Below, piece after piece: positions 14,353 to 29,000 of a stretch of DNA of 64,000 nucleotides. The translations under genes were made by a program, and so were the position numbers. Each line of letters begins with the position of its first letter. The first letter of the stretch is position 1. The notes under the pieces were generated by a model. The model saw only the letters and a program-made list of their open reading frames with translations, did no database searches and had not been told where the DNA came from. Source of the DNA: Climacium dendroides (taxonomy: Eukaryota; Streptophyta; Bryopsida; Hypnales; Climaciaceae); assembly GCA_950106755.1 (NCBI GenBank), contig OX467091.1, positions 24,445,538-24,509,537 of the forward strand, given 5' to 3'.

Positions 14353-15584
14353 AAGGTACAGGTACTCTAATTTCTGTATGTTCAACAGAATGTTGGTAAT
14401 TCTGTTTTCTGAGCGAGTACTTTTTCAGTTAGTGTACACTGTATTGGTAAGAGAGGGGCTCGAAATCCAAAGAACATTGGAGCAGATTTACACTCTGGGA
14501 CTCTGGGTCCTACGCTCATGCCCGCTGTATTCATCAGGAACTGAAAACCCCTGTTGATGGCATTGATGGTAGACAAGGAAGTTATTTCTTCCCCAAAAGG
14601 ACTGTCACAGCAAGTGCCTCATTAGCAACATGCAGTTTGTTGTAAACTACTCACAATGGTCCCCGATCGTGACATTCTAAAGCCCTTGTAAATTTGGACC
14701 TTTTCTTTGAGAATCAAAATGCGCATTGCGTTATAACATGTTTGGACCATAATCAAAATGCGCATTGCATTGTAAACGTGAATTATATTAACATTTTTCT
14801 TCATTCAATCCAAGCCGATATGCAAACTTTAGCTACACACTTGATTTACTCAGCATGATGGATTTGATTTTTGGGAGCAACTGAGGGCCTCTCAAAGGAA
14901 TTAGTATGAAGGCCTGATGAATGCAAACCATGACCGAAATGGCAGGTTCATACATACCTTGCCATCTCTTATGGGATGCGCTGTTCCTTTGGCTCACTTT
15001 TTTCACAATTCCTTGAGAGCATGCTCACATTCTGAGACCGAGAATGATAATTCCCTCAAGAGGAAGGAAAATCTCTGCGCAAACAGCAACCACTAGCAGG
15101 ACATTGCATAGCCATCAGATTAACACAATATAAAGAGATGGGCGAAGGTCCAAATATGTACAACAATCAGGGCATTGGTAAGCAATCAAAGGTCAAGATG
15201 AGAAATAAATACACATGCAAGCGCACAATGGAATGGTGATCAGCGCTTGCGTTGGCTCATAATTTTCATAACAATAATTCAAACGCTTCAACGCTGATTT
15301 TTTCAACATTTCAGTGATCTCTGGATATCTAGAGGATAAATTGTTATACTAGATGTATGATAGGCTTAGGGTCACGCTTGGGAACTAAAAAAACTATGAA
15401 ATGCTAGATGCTGCTCAAGGAAAAAAGAAGGAAGAAGCAAACAAAAGCAAGCCGATCTTTACAATGGAGTTAATCAAGTCTCAAAGTTAAAACTATCTAA
15501 TCCACCTTAAATCCGTGAACATTTGAATTGTGCTGGAACCAACTGCTAACATGTACAAGAAAAAAACTTCAGCAATCTTATGTT
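14353..15584. other. 3' flank between converging genes
   Basis: This holds the likely 3' UTR of the plus-strand gene ending at 14352 and that of POLD1 ending at 15585; the two genes converge. A short direct repeat, 'aatcaaaatgcgcattgc', occurs at about 14713 and 14752. No other gene was found. Confidence 0.6.
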
Positions 15585-18500
15585 TCAGAAATCCCATCTT
15601 TCTAATTGCACCTCCGCCTCTGCCAGGTCTTTTTGTGCCTTCTTCCGCCGGTAAAAAATAGGACAGTCTCGGCTGCAATTCAAAAACAAGGTAAGATATT
15701 TGAATCCTTTCCAAGTATGATGGTTAGACATCACACGTAAGAGACAAGAATTAAACAAGGCAATTCAGCGATGTATGAGGTGAAACTGTGGCAAGCAGAT
15801 AAGAACCGAGTCAAATAGCATATACAAACCTTGTGCACAAAACATCTTGGTGTAAAGAGCCTTGGCAGCGTTGACATTGTGTCCAGAGTCTTCCAAATAG
15901 CTGCTCCAGATCTCTCACTACACAAGTAGGTACACCCAGCTAAGTAGAGGATATTAAGACTTAGTGCAGACTGTCGCAAGCAATTGGAAGACTTCAGGCA
16001 GACATGAAAATATCAGGCAACTAGATATGAAATATCACAAGACCATTTCTCATGTATTGCAGCTCTAATCGCAACAGGTGTTTGCTACATTCAGGGATGA
16101 GGATAAAATAAAGAAGAAAAATCTACGAGATTCAGGGGCAGTGTATATACCGTTCGCAACTGTCTTCTGGTATAATTCAGCTTCACGGCTTTTACAGTGT
16201 TTGCACAAGATCTGATCCTCGTCACTGCAGGATGATTAAAATAATAAAAAGCTTCAAGATCTTCCAGTTACAAACAAAGGCATGAAAGTCAGAACCATGA
16301 GATACATGTTACTACTTTGATGCTCCAACTACGAGATCATTAAGGCACACTGGTGCTCAATATAGTAAAGCACACACAAAACTAAGATACTACATTTCAC
16401 ATATTGCATACAGAAAACGAGAATCTTCGTTAAGCATCCGGTCAGTGATCACATGGGTTACCTGATTGGGGTTCTGCAGCCAGCGCAGCTAACACGCTTC
16501 TTTGCAAATTTCATAATGCCGCTGTTGGAAGGAGTGGATATCGAGACTGATCGAGTGTGCGCTCCATGAAGTAATTCCTTGCTTGCATTTTTAAGAATTG
16601 GATCAAACAGTCGCAAGAGCGGCTGGTAACCAAGGTGCCCAGACGTGAGTTGAACAGTCGCTTATGCAAATCGAATTTTCTTACTGGTCATACATTGTAA
16701 GTCTTCTGAATATTTCTATGTGATTGACAATCCAACAGGGTAATCTTCATAATACAGCCCTTTACCACAGAATCCAAAGTTTTTGTACAAATGCCTCAAA
16801 ACGCCATCTATTCCAAGTATTAGAAGAAAGGATTTCTTTTTGGAGCTAAAAGCCCATAATGAAGACACACCTTGCTGAGTTGATTATCAAGGTAGTACTG
16901 TGGATCGATTGGAATGTTATTCTCCAAAACATAAATTGGATCCTCTGACTTCTCATATGCCTGTAAGACAACAGATTGTTGTAAGTCTCCAGTAAAAAAT
17001 TCACAACTTTTATTTTCTTAAGAAAATCAGCAATTACAACATTAGACACTGGCAATCGAGTGCTGATATTTCCAAGTACAGAGTCCACAAGAATTTCACG
17101 TGAAATTTCAGACGGTGATACCTTTGCACCCTTCGCCGCCTTGATGATAACATAAGGCACACGATCACCAACATTGGGGGCAGTTGCAGCGTCCCGCTGA
17201 ATAAGAAAGAACATATACACACACGAAACAGGAGACACGTCATTTCAAAGACACATTTATACTAGAAAGTACTTGGTGAAGTGGAATTGCACCAGAATGG
17301 ATAATGACCAAAAATCTAACCTACAGAGGCAAGGAATTTCACACGTCTTCAGGAGGTCTACACTTAATTGCAAACGCCTTGAAACAAAATTTATATTATT
17401 CTAGGAATGAACCATTGAAATATCAATACTACAAAGCCTGAGAAGCAATGTACTTCATCCCACCTTGCGCATCCGTTCAGCTAGCTCAACATGAGCAGTC
17501 TTGTTTTCATAAGCATCTCCTGCCTTTGTCAACCCCTGCAGAGTGAATAACAAGGCCCCAGTGACAAGACACGAGATGAATGAGACACCATGAAGTGCTG
17601 GATATTTGTCCTTATCAATGAGCTCTGCTTGGTAATAAAGACATCCAATGAAAGACAGCAAGAGACATCCAAAATACTAAATATGAATGCACTCAGAGAT
17701 GTAAACCATACCTTTGTGATGACAAGAAGGGACAAATCCATTCGATTCATGAGCAAATCAGAGATAGTATTCTTGACATATTGAATGGCTCCAGGGATGT
17801 CTCGGTCAATGAGGATTTTATGAAGACATTCAGTGACCAAGTTCTTGACAAGCAGACAGTTGTCTCTCCTCACTGTTTCGATTCCTGCATCATCATCGTC
17901 CATTTTTCGCGTAGAGTTAGGATCGTTTTTAATTCTATGTATTGTTTGTGTATGTATGTATTTAAACTGAAATCCCAAACAAATCGAGGTCCAATATATC
18001 TGATCCTCGTTCAACTGAATTTCCTACATATCTCACATACGGGACTCATAAATGGCATGACGTGTCGCTCCACTGTCACTCCTACTGACAAGAAGTAAAA
18101 ATTGGAGCGCTCTTCATGATGGCCATCAACAATGCAAATTCCCTCTGACTTTGACCAATTATCTTCATTCATACCTTTCGTGTCCATTTTATCGTATTTC
18201 TCTGGTTTGGTCCACAAGAGTCCGGCATATCTCTTTTTGCTGATGAGTAAATATGGCCAATAGACCTTCTCGAACTCCAATTTTATAGGCTGTTAAAAAA
18301 CACAAAAGAGAGATAAATAAGCAACAAAACCCTCTACAAATTGATAATGAAAACACAATGTTCAAACCTCCCAGTCCATACGGCAAAACCTGGAAAGATA
18401 CTCTTGAAACCCCCACGATCACTCTTCAAAAACTTGGAGGGCAATCTCTTTACAATTGTTTACATACACTAATACAATCTGAGAACCTAAACTACTACAT

Positions 18501-21500
18501 TGGGGGAAGTCTTGCTGAAAATGGCAATCACTGATAAAAAAAATTCAAATAAATAGATTAAAAGGTCCCAAGCAGTACCTTCGTAAACGTATCACTAATC
18601 TGCTGTGCTGCCTCCCTCCCTAAATTCATAGCTTCATGGACATCAGGACTTCCAAACTGCACCATGACCGAATCTGTGTCTCCATAAATAACCTGGTCAA
18701 CCAGCAGAGAAGTCTCACTCAAGATCAATTACAATTCCAGCACAGGATCGAGAAATACAAGTATCAGTTGTAGGAAAATTCAAAGATGGATATCTGCGGT
18801 ATCACTTCGAACCACAAGTCCGTGTCTCATTCGTCTTTCATCGATCTTCCAGAGTGACGAGAGTATTGATAGTTCAAACAGCTAGTTCCCATCGAAATGC
18901 TGATCATAGATAGACTGGTACTCTTAGCACAAGAATCGTCCGGCAAACTATGGGAACAAGAGATATGGATCATTCCTCTTACCTCAGCATCATACTTGTA
19001 ACCGTTTACTGTAGTAAATCGCTCTTGGACCAATTTCTTTGTATGATCTATCATCTGACGTCCTGGAATCCACAGGCCACCAATTAGTCTATCAGGAGCC
19101 AATCAAGATCAAGGTCAAGCTGGATTTCATACTTGATGCTCCTTAACCATAACATCTAGTTCAAACTTTATACAACAATGCTAGAAAATGTAGATCTCAA
19201 AGGAGCTTAATCACTTGAGATATGAAATGTAAGACTACCAGGTCAGCATTTAATGAAGGATCAAAAGCAAGAAAGAAGGGATACAAAGAACTCTAAAAAT
19301 GTCGGGTTTCTGATCTTTACCAAAGCTGGTAACACTGGAGGAGATTTCGAGGCATGGCAACTGCCCAATGGTTGCCCCCGTGAATCCATAGACTGAATTT
19401 GCACTTATCTACAATCATTCACAATGTTGAGAAAAAATCTTGCCCCTCTTCCAAACTCACGGGTCCTAATTCCAATGAAAAAGATTACATAATAGCATGC
19501 TCTGTCTCCAAAAACGCTCTAAAGCACTTGAAATTTCATTAATAACCAAAAGTAAACGTATTGCAAGCACCTTGAGTGCAAGCTGCCGTCCATCCAGCAC
19601 AGCCTTTTCAAATGGATCCGTTGCTTCCTGTTAACAGAAACAGATGCACTATAATTGCATGTGCAGGATACATGAACGAAGAAAGGAGAAGGAGGATTGA
19701 AACAGACAGAAATAGAGGATTCTGTGAAAGCCTTTACTTAACATATAAAAACCCAGATAAGGACTGCACTTTCAATTAATTCAAGGGCCAGAACAAGGAC
19801 AAACTACCAGTTGCACACCACAACAATGAGGTCAAGCCATACTAGAAGAGGCCAACCAGCAGGAAGATCCTGTAATCAGCACATCATTATGTAACTGCAG
19901 TACACGAAATATAAAATATGAATATATTAACCTTTAGATCAGCTTTTGCGAGCTTACGAGCAGCAAGTAGCTCTTCAAGAATCTCGGGCAGTATTCCCTA
20001 CAACAATTAAAAGGTCATTTCCAAGCCTTCGTGCATAAAAAGATGTCCCAAACCAAGCAAAAGCAGTGGACACTAGCCAAGTTTCAAGACACAAGATCTC
20101 TAAGTGTGGGCCACAGGCAACACGTCAAATTACAGTCGAGAAAGAGAATTGGTGATTTCAAGACACCAAAACCAATCTATGTTACGAGTATCACTGACAC
20201 TAGTTCCAAGCAACATCAATAAAAAAAAATGGGTGCGAGAGCGACAGGATTAAAGATCTTTAAGGACTTGGACGCCATCTAACCTTTTCCAGAGAGGACT
20301 TGACAAACATTTCTCCAGATGGAGTCTTGATCACCTCTTCTGGTGCCAGTTTCAGCCTCTGTTGGTCCTCTGTCCTGACCTGGGAAATCAATCAGATCAA
20401 CTTGCTTATCTGAGAGATTATCATGATACAGACATCAACAAACTAACATAAGGAAATGAAACAGTCACATTTTGGACCCATAATTGGAGACTCTCCGTTT
20501 CCAGGAGCAACGCAGACAACTTCCTCATCACCAGACAACTACATGCAGACAATTTAGGAGCCTTTCTCCGTGGCTATGAGAACGCTTAAGGCTTCAGTAC
20601 AAATGAATGCCACATGTCTAAGGAATGTTGGACTTCGAAGGGTACCAAAGTGCAGTAACAAAGATTGTAGGCCATCATGATGGAGGGGTACAGCGATGCA
20701 AAATCCAAAGTAGCAATCGGCTTGTCATAATAACCAGCTTTGGCATCCAATACCTGTCAAAACAGAACCTTGTGAACTCATTGATTTTGGTCCTTCAGAA
20801 AATAGGGACAGAATGTATGCACCAGGATAACAAATACCAACATATTTAAAAAGTCAAATATAGACTTACTGTGGCTCCTTCAAATCCCTCGCCCGCTCCT
20901 GATCCTTGAGATTTGACATTAGGCAATACAAAATTCCTTTGCTTTGCTTTTCTTAAGAGCTGTGATAAAACCTGCCACAAATGATGGAACATCAAGAAAA
21001 ACGGGATGAAAACTGCAGTCTACGACACTACCATCAATTAATGAGGGATTACACATGTGACGCTGCTAAACCTTTGCAGAATTAAGACTAAGAAGTATGA
21101 TTCATATAACCAAACTCTGAAGGCGCATTAGTTGATTTCCATGACAGCATTTCCTACCAATATTTGTCCTACCACGCAATCCAATCAGACAAAAACTCAA
21201 AAGATGATAATGTAGCTTCATGATGCCCCACCTTGATACTCTGGCCCCTCGCAAGAAGGAAGGATATTGGAACACCCGTAACACGAGCCATCTCAACATA
21301 ATTGTATATATACATAAGCTTGTCCAGTAATCGCTGTGGAAGATACGCATCCTGATTTTGAATGAGCATGTCTCAAGGTCAGTTCAAGGTCTGAAACTTC
21401 AATCTTCAAGCTTTTGCTAGAACCATGGCCTATAGAACCAATCAAACAAAAACTATAGCTGAAAAAGTTTAATAACCACTACTTCACAAGTCATTGGATT

Positions 21501-24500
21501 CAGATACGCATACCTTAAGACAATAAACCGCCAACCTTCGTCGAGTTTCAGAATTGCCATTCTGCAGATCGGATATAATAGAGTGATGCACATCCTCCTT
21601 CTGCTCCCCAGAAATTACAAGAAGTTTAAATCATCACACACATTCACTCACCACGGTATGAATTTAGTACGAGAGATTTAAAACTCCATTCAAAATTTGG
21701 TTCAACACGATGTGATGACAGGAAGGGTGAATACTAGCCAAATACCTGCTCTCCCAGAAAGTGAGCAGACACTGAGTTCAATGAGTAAGAACTAAGTTTG
21801 TAATCCCTTTGTATGGCCTGCGTACGACGTTTTCAATATAAGAGAGAAGAAAAGTAATCAAATCTCACCAATTTGCAGATAAAAGCCAGACAGTGTATTA
21901 AAGTAATTAGTAAATAAGAGCTAACACCAAACGACAGATAGACATGTGAAAGAGTACCTGCATAAGATCAAATTGAACCCGTCCCTCAATCGTCACTTCT
22001 TTACTTTCTCTGATCCCATATTGCCTGCAATAACAGCCATCAAGAACAAAATATTATGGGACAACGAGGTGATTCTAGAACAGAAACATAAGAACACTTC
22101 TCCAGGATATTTATGATTAAGCCTCTGTTGGAAGATCAAATATAGATGTTTCTCGTGAACCTGCGTGATAAATATTAATCAGGCCAATCGATAATACCTT
22201 GATGAAAAGGATGCATCCCTCATACGAACTCGACTATTTTTTATGCGACCAAGTATGGGAAACTCAACCACATTCAACTTCTGTGCCCTCTGCCAGAACA
22301 ACACCAAATAACAACAAGCGTGAGGTTTGTGGAGACGACAACGCAAGAAGAGCAGTACATAAGACCTGAAAAGGATAACATTAATGGATGCAAATCTTGC
22401 AGAAACAACTCAATTGCACGAGGAAAAGGCAACGTGATTATTATGATCAAAAGAATTTTCAAGGGGAATGCGCAGAGGGTTGATTGAATAAAGGGTATTG
22501 ATCACAAAGTGTCGATCACTATTATCAAGTAGCGGCAAGGAAGGAGCTTGGTCGAAAGTGCATGGCTGCGCCCCTTACCTCAATAAGATAGGGGAGGTCA
22601 AATTTGCAAATATTATATCCAATGATAATATCAGGATCGACTTCTGCGACTAACTCCTGCCAATGCACCAACACGATTAATGCTTCAACAACGAATACCT
22701 CGTTGCAATGTATAACTCTGCCGGCTACGCCATTCTACAAATAATCCACGACCAATTACCGAGTCACTCGGTGACTGCAGAAGGCAGTACTAGTAGCCTC
22801 TATGAGTTCAGCGCTCAGCAACTGTGAAATTGTACGAGAAAAAGTCAAGAAAGCAAACCATACACACTGATGAATTAAAAGTTGTGGTCGAGTTCAAAAG
22901 AGAAATCAGTCCCATGAAACATTGCACTATGCTAAAGAGCATTGGCCTTACCCTCCAAGCAAGAAGGACCTCCTTCTCTGAATCGAATGACGTGACGTCA
23001 GCACCAACAATGGGTGAGCAGGACTTCAGAGTCATAACATTCTTCACCATAGGTTTCTCCTCACCTTGCACTGTCACCAAGTTGGCAATCTAGCCCAATC
23101 CAGCAAGTCGAAAAAACAGTCAACTAACAATGTACAATGTTAAACCTCTTCACCAAACAAGAATAAAATACTTTCTAGACAGTTTGTGCGCCAAGAAAAG
23201 AGAGAAAGCTCTGAAAAACAAGACAAGGACAAAATTGGTCTGCACAGAACGACATATGCTACATGTCATCATAATAATCGGATCACAACAACTGACTTTC
23301 TCCTGTTCAGCGACAGCCCTTTCTAAGGACAAGTTCTGAGTTAGATTCAACTTTGATGTTTACCTGGATGACAGGATCATGCTCTGGCTCTGGAAAATGA
23401 CCTTTTCTTCCCGCACACTCAATGTCGAAGCTTAAAATTCGAAATGGAGCCATCTTTGAGTACTGACCCACTGATTCATGGCTGACAATCTTGTTGTAGC
23501 TGTATGCGAAGTCAAGGAAAAATCCTCGTAAGGACTGCATACTCTCTAAAGAAATAAGAACATTCCATCATCCTCTATCCTACACCAGACTGAGTGAGGA
23601 TGGTGGATTTCGTCGAAAGATTTAGCACTGCCCTATAGCAAACATTATCATTACCTTCATGGAATCCACTTAATATTTGGAAGTAACAAGCTCTAACTGT
23701 AGCATTTCCGAGAGTGAAGCGGGCAAAAGTCAGGTTACAAGAAATGCAGCACAACAAAATGGTCCCGTTAGCAAAACACGATTTCTTCCATCTACAGGGT
23801 AGGATACTGTATGTCCAATTCCAACTGACAATAGGACAATTGTCTCGGTCTCTTGCAGTAGGCTCCAGCAGGAAGCTCAACCCAATTTCCACCAACAATG
23901 TCGCAATCAATCATGAATCGAAGTGCAAATAGCACGTTGCTTTCATAAGTTAAGAAGCACCGGTGACCAATGCCATCTATATTGATACCTTTCTCCAGAA
24001 TTCCTAGCGCAAAGAAACAACCAGACACGTTAAGCCATAGTTTAGTAAAGTCGAAAACAAATAAACTGAATATAAATTTAAAACACTGAAACGGATGAAG
24101 GGGCTTAATATGCCTGGTTGCTTCAAATCTAGCCCAAGTCCTTGGCAGAGGCCATGACTTATTGACTCATTCAATATCAAAATGAAAGATAAGAGTTGAT
24201 TATGAATTCGTACCTCTACAACCAGCCACCATAGTCGGCAAAGCAACAACAATCTTCAAGAAGGATCTAGCTTTCTGCACTTGGTAGTACATTACACTGC
24301 GCTTCTGTACAACCTCGATCTTGGTGATGAAATTCTGCGATTTGCTATTCCTATTCGCCTCTCGCATGCGCGTCTGTTGCATGTGCATTTTACATTACTT
24401 TCATCCTTAGTAAGTGATCAGGAACCTTAGTTTCTCAATAAAAACTAATCAGACGCTTTAAAGACCATTTCAATTCGCACATTCTCAATCCCAATCACAG

Positions 24501-25581
24501 TGCACTATTTGATAGATAAGTGCACTTGAGGTAAGAATCGACACATTACAGCAGTCCCGCCTCAGATTTTAAAACACTGATCAGGCAGAACTTAACCAGA
24601 CAGCGTACAAACCTCCTCACCTCCAACGTGTTACGAAAGTTAGGAATATCGTCCGGCTCAATGCCATCGAGACAGCTGATGTAGAAATAGGGTTCAAAAC
24701 CATGCACATTGCAGCAAACGCTATTTCCTGGACAGTTTGGGAAATAGTAGCAAATATAATATTACAACCAATTCGCAAAGGAAAGGACAGCAGGTACGCA
24801 GCAGAATTCTGAAACCCTAGCCCTGGGTAAACACTCCTTCCCCGGAAAGACAGCACCTATGACATTCATATTGACGAATAATTATAACCACTACCAACGC
24901 CATCCTCCTAAGATCCAAATTGGCCGTCATAATTGACAGTCTTTGAAGAGAGCAACAGGAAATCAAAACTATTTCAATTAAAGTGGAGTGATATCACCTG
25001 CTTGCGTCACTCCAAACATGCGAAGCACTGCAGCCGGTCCACTTCTGTGAGGACAGAGTTCTTTGTGGCTCTCCCCGATGATGTAGTCGATCTCAAGCTG
25101 CTGAAACACTGACAATATAAACTCTCCTAACTTGTGAGATACAGGGCTTAAGTGGTATGATCTCTTCGGGAAATCACACAAACATTTTTATCGACAGTTA
25201 TTCCACCCTACAATTGGAACCTCACAGAGAATTCTGCTCATTCTACTTCCAAATCCTCAAATGCTGCTTGTGCATGTAGCTCAAATACACAAACAGTGCG
25301 AGTTGACATAGAAGGAAGTGCGTACCTACGCTACTCTTCTGAGTGTCGAAGTTAGCAACAGCAGGGCGTCTCCATTTGGTGAAAAGAGCAGCTACAGCAG
25401 CTCGAGACTCCTCCACCTCTCCGTCACGCAACAGCGTCTCTTCCAAAAACACATCCTCGTCCTCTTCTTCCAAGCTATCCGGAGGCGCTATAGGCGGTGG
25501 AGGCATTCCCTGACCGTTCGCTTGCATCCGCTTCGACGGTGGAAAATTGGCGTGCACGCCGTTCCGTTTCTTTGCATCCAT
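15585..25581 (-). CDS. POLD1: DNA polymerase delta catalytic subunit
   Basis: Replicative B-family polymerase with 3'-5' proofreading, the catalytic subunit of Pol delta in the nucleus. Thirty exons in transcript order: 25581-25326, 25108-24998, 24727-24621, 24373-24214, 24003-23808, 23499-23364, 23089-22952, 22656-22579, 22289-22198, 22024-21958, 21817-21746, 21600-21514, 21351-21232, 20971-20870, 20753-20646, 20379-20284, 19997-19932, 19627-19571, 19408-19321, 19062-18983, 18692-18579, 18289-18175, 17884-17712, 17535-17464, 17196-17122, 16960-16871, 16622-16462, 16224-16151, 15917-15830, 15672-15585. All introns are GT-AG, the phases agree, and the total is 3,267 nt (1,088 aa, normal for plants). 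Seen: Exo I D302/E304, Exo II D388, Exo III Y497/D501, motif A D591 (DFASLYPS), motif B 684-694, motif C YGDTDS with D744/D746, CysA zinc site C998/C1001/C1013/C1016, and CysB [4Fe-4S] site C1045/C1048/C1058/C1063. The N-terminus is basic (MDAKKR), a likely nuclear signal. No catalytic residue is missing. Confidence 0.96.
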
Positions 25582-26070
25582 TGAATGCCACTCCCTCCCC
25601 GAGCTAAAACAAAACGGCGAAAGAATCCGCTTACGAAACCGCTAACGAGCATACATCATCTCCCTGTCCAGATTCGCCTACGTCCTTGTCTTCACCGCAA
25701 CCACCTCCAAGCACAAAAAACTCTCGGCCAAAATCCAAATTCTCAACCAAAAACTACGAGATGATCTCCAAAAAATTCGAAGAAGAAGAAAACTCTGTAA
25801 ATTGCCTTAAAACGGCGTGATCAATTGGCACGCATTCATCAAATGCAGCGGCGATGATCGGCGAAAAAACACGAAAATCTAGAGGCGGAAAACAGAGTAA
25901 AATCGGAGCTGCAGAGGAGACTGACTGCTTTCCCGCCATGCTCTTCTTTGATTTAGGTCCTGGGAGAGTACGCGACTCTTATTTGGATGAATATCTACAT
26001 TCGTTCATGGATGATAGTAGTGACGTTATTCATCCATCCGCTTGCGAATCCGCTTCAGTGTGTGTTTGAA
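25582..26070 (-). promoter_or_regulatory. POLD1 5' leader and promoter
   Basis: A moderately GC-rich block upstream of the POLD1 start codon, falling to AT-rich repeat DNA after about 26070. Short frames on both strands here (for example plus-strand 25854-26069) have no homology I recognise and probably reflect composition. Confidence 0.5.
25929..25936 (+). promoter_or_regulatory. E2F-type site TTTCCCGC
   Basis: An exact match to the E2F/DP consensus TTTSSCGC, about 350 bp upstream of the POLD1 ATG. Plant replication genes are commonly driven at G1/S through such sites, so the location fits, although one 8-mer can occur by chance. Confidence 0.55.
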
Positions 26071-26089
26071 TCAGGGCTTTTTTTTGGCT

Positions 26090-29000
26090 TTCTAAGGTAA
26101 CAGTTTCAGAAATCGCCCACGTAAGAGCTGAAACTGAATTTTGGGGAGGCCAATCTTCTAGAAATAATTTTCAATAAATTTTCCTAAAGACAAGTGGAAT
26201 TGGCATCTAACCTAAGTCGTTTCATATTTTTTTAGAGCTTTGTGGAATTAGTTATAAAATTTTGAAGTTGAAATGGCATAGGGTTCTAAAATCATCCACC
26301 TCCTAAAATGTACACTTTTTGTACATTGTTGAAAGCTATGAAAAAGAAACATGTACATATAGTGTAAATTTTGAGGATGTGGGTAGCTTTAGAGCCTGTG
26401 CAATTTCAGAGCCTATTACCTTAAGTGCAAGTTTGCACCAGGAAAAAATAATTTGGCTACCAAATGGCAACAAACCATTAGTTATTTCTCTAGAAAACTT
26501 AAAATTAAAAAAAAAATTGATGAAATCACCAAATTATGGATGAAAATAGAATTATGGACATGCAATATGTACTAAAGCAATATTTTCTATCCAACATATG
26601 GATGAATGTTGAAATTTGGAACACCACTAAAATATTTTATATCACCACTTTTACACTTCATAAAAAAATGAAAAAAAAAATCCCAATTTGAATCCTTCCT
26701 CCCATCCAACCAAAAGTAGATGCACTCTGACTGGTCAAATTTGTTTATAACTTTCAAAATATTTCTAATTTTGTTTTAAACTTAAAAATAAAGTCCAATA
26801 AGTTATGTTTTCACTCCACTTCAAAACTTTGAAAAAATCTAAAATGCCAATGGGTTATTTCAATTTGAAGCTCTACATGTTAAAATCCAAATATCACAAT
26901 ATTATATTTTTTATTATATAAATTCTTCTTTTTAAATGGTTTCAAGTTTAAATTCTAAATATCTGTTTTCTTATTCTAACCTTCAAATTTGGTCGAAATT
27001 CCAATTTAGTCTAAAATATATTCTAATTGCTATTTTTTTATGTACGTATTACAATTTAAAAAATGAAAGTAGTTTGATTTCTCCACCAAAAACTTTAAAA
27101 AAATAAAACTGAATAGAAAAAGTGTTTATTCTCACATGCAAATAATCAAAATGTTATCAATCAATTATACAAATGCTAAATTTAAGTTGATGGTGATGAT
27201 TTGACAAAAAGATCATTAATAAGGATGTTTGCGGGTGTGAATAATAAAACAATCACTTGAAAAGTTTTTCTATTCACTTTTATTTTTCAAACTAATTGGA
27301 TTGTTTTTGGTATGTTTACCACTTTATTTTATTTATTGGTTTTAAATTTTAAATTTTAAATTTATTACCTCATTTATTACAAATAAATAAATATTTTTTT
27401 TAAATGAATAGATGATGCATATATAACAAAAATATAATTTTCAAACTCAAATATGAATTAAAACGCTACATTATGCTCAAAAATGAAGTTTGACCATATG
27501 GCATTGGAATTGATCCTTCAAAGGCAAAGTACAAAATGTTGTGCTATCTATTCCATGGATGAAAAATGTTTTGAAAAGTGTATTTCATTTGACTAATATT
27601 CAATCACAAAGTTTGAGAGAAGCTAGTGCAAAGCCAATAAAAGAAGAATTTCCTACATTAATCATTGATATAAATAGGTTGGAGGATTCTCTTAGATTTC
27701 CCCCCTGAGTGCTCCTACATCCAATTTCTAAATGATGAACAAATTAAACTCTTGGTTCCTTCTCATTCTACTTGGATGAAAGTCATCATAACTCGTGGGT
27801 ATATTTTATTAAGTTGTTGTTCTATCTAATGGTTGGATTTGATGTTAATAGAGTATGTATTTTTCTAAAATTACAAGTATGAAGAATGTCAAGTGGTTGA
27901 CCAGAATTGCATTTACTTTAGTTCAAAATTTTAGTAGAATGATTGGATTTGCAAAAATGACGATATAGATTTTAAGAATACAAAAATTCAAAAAATCATC
28001 ATGTCAAGAAAAACTCACTTCAAAAGCATTCCAATAAATTTTACTCATAAAATGATAATATTTTGCTTATAATCAAGTTTAGAAGGAATTTTGAAATTCT
28101 CCTTTCAAAGTTTATAAAAAAAATATTGGTGATAGCATTGGTGAATCTAACCATACAGATGGAATTTGAAACTTAAAATCTACAACTTTTATTTGTAAAT
28201 GAATTCTAAAATATTCTTCCAAATAGTATTTTATGATGGATTTTTCCAAATCATCAATTCTAGATAAGACTCATGATATTTGGAGATTAATGTGACTTTT
28301 TTATTGACTTCATTATTTTTAGTTCAAAGGCAACCCAAAAAAGTACTTGAATGAAATTTCATTGTGATCCTTTCCAATTCCCAATTCAAATCCATTCACT
28401 GTACCCAACAAACTCTTGTTTCAAATCATATTTAGGCACTTCCTAAGCTCAATTGAGAAGTTGGATTCTAGGTATCAACTCAAGTTTTGTTTTGTTTTTT
28501 ATATGCCAATCATGAATTTTTGGATAGAAGGCAATCATTTGTAATTTTTCACATCACTTCAAAAATTTCACATTTATTACATCAATTTTCATGTTAATAA
28601 TCTTTAAACTTCAAAACAAGATATTTGTACTACATCTTAAGTCTTCAAAACAAGATATTTGTACTAGATCTTAAGTCTTCAAAACAAGATATTTGTACTA
28701 GATCTTAAGTTTTAGATCTTAAGCACTCCAAAGTTCATATTTTAGATGAGAGAAGAATAATTTTTTATCAAAATGGAGTAATTAACATTTTTGTTCAAAA
28801 ATATATTTTACAAACAAATTCAAGATTTGTTCTTTTGAATACAATTGAGACAACCCTATTTTAAAATTTGTAATGAAGTTCACCATTCTAATCTCTTTCT
28901 TGATTTTGTCACACAAAAGTAAATCTATTGCTATTGTAGAAACATTTTCTACCTCTAAACTACAACAATGACAAACACTAAAATTTAATGCATTAGCAAT

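Noticed and set aside
25854..26069. 71-codon plus-strand frame as a gene divergent from POLD1
   Set aside because: No family resemblance and no supported continuation; more likely promoter or leader DNA.
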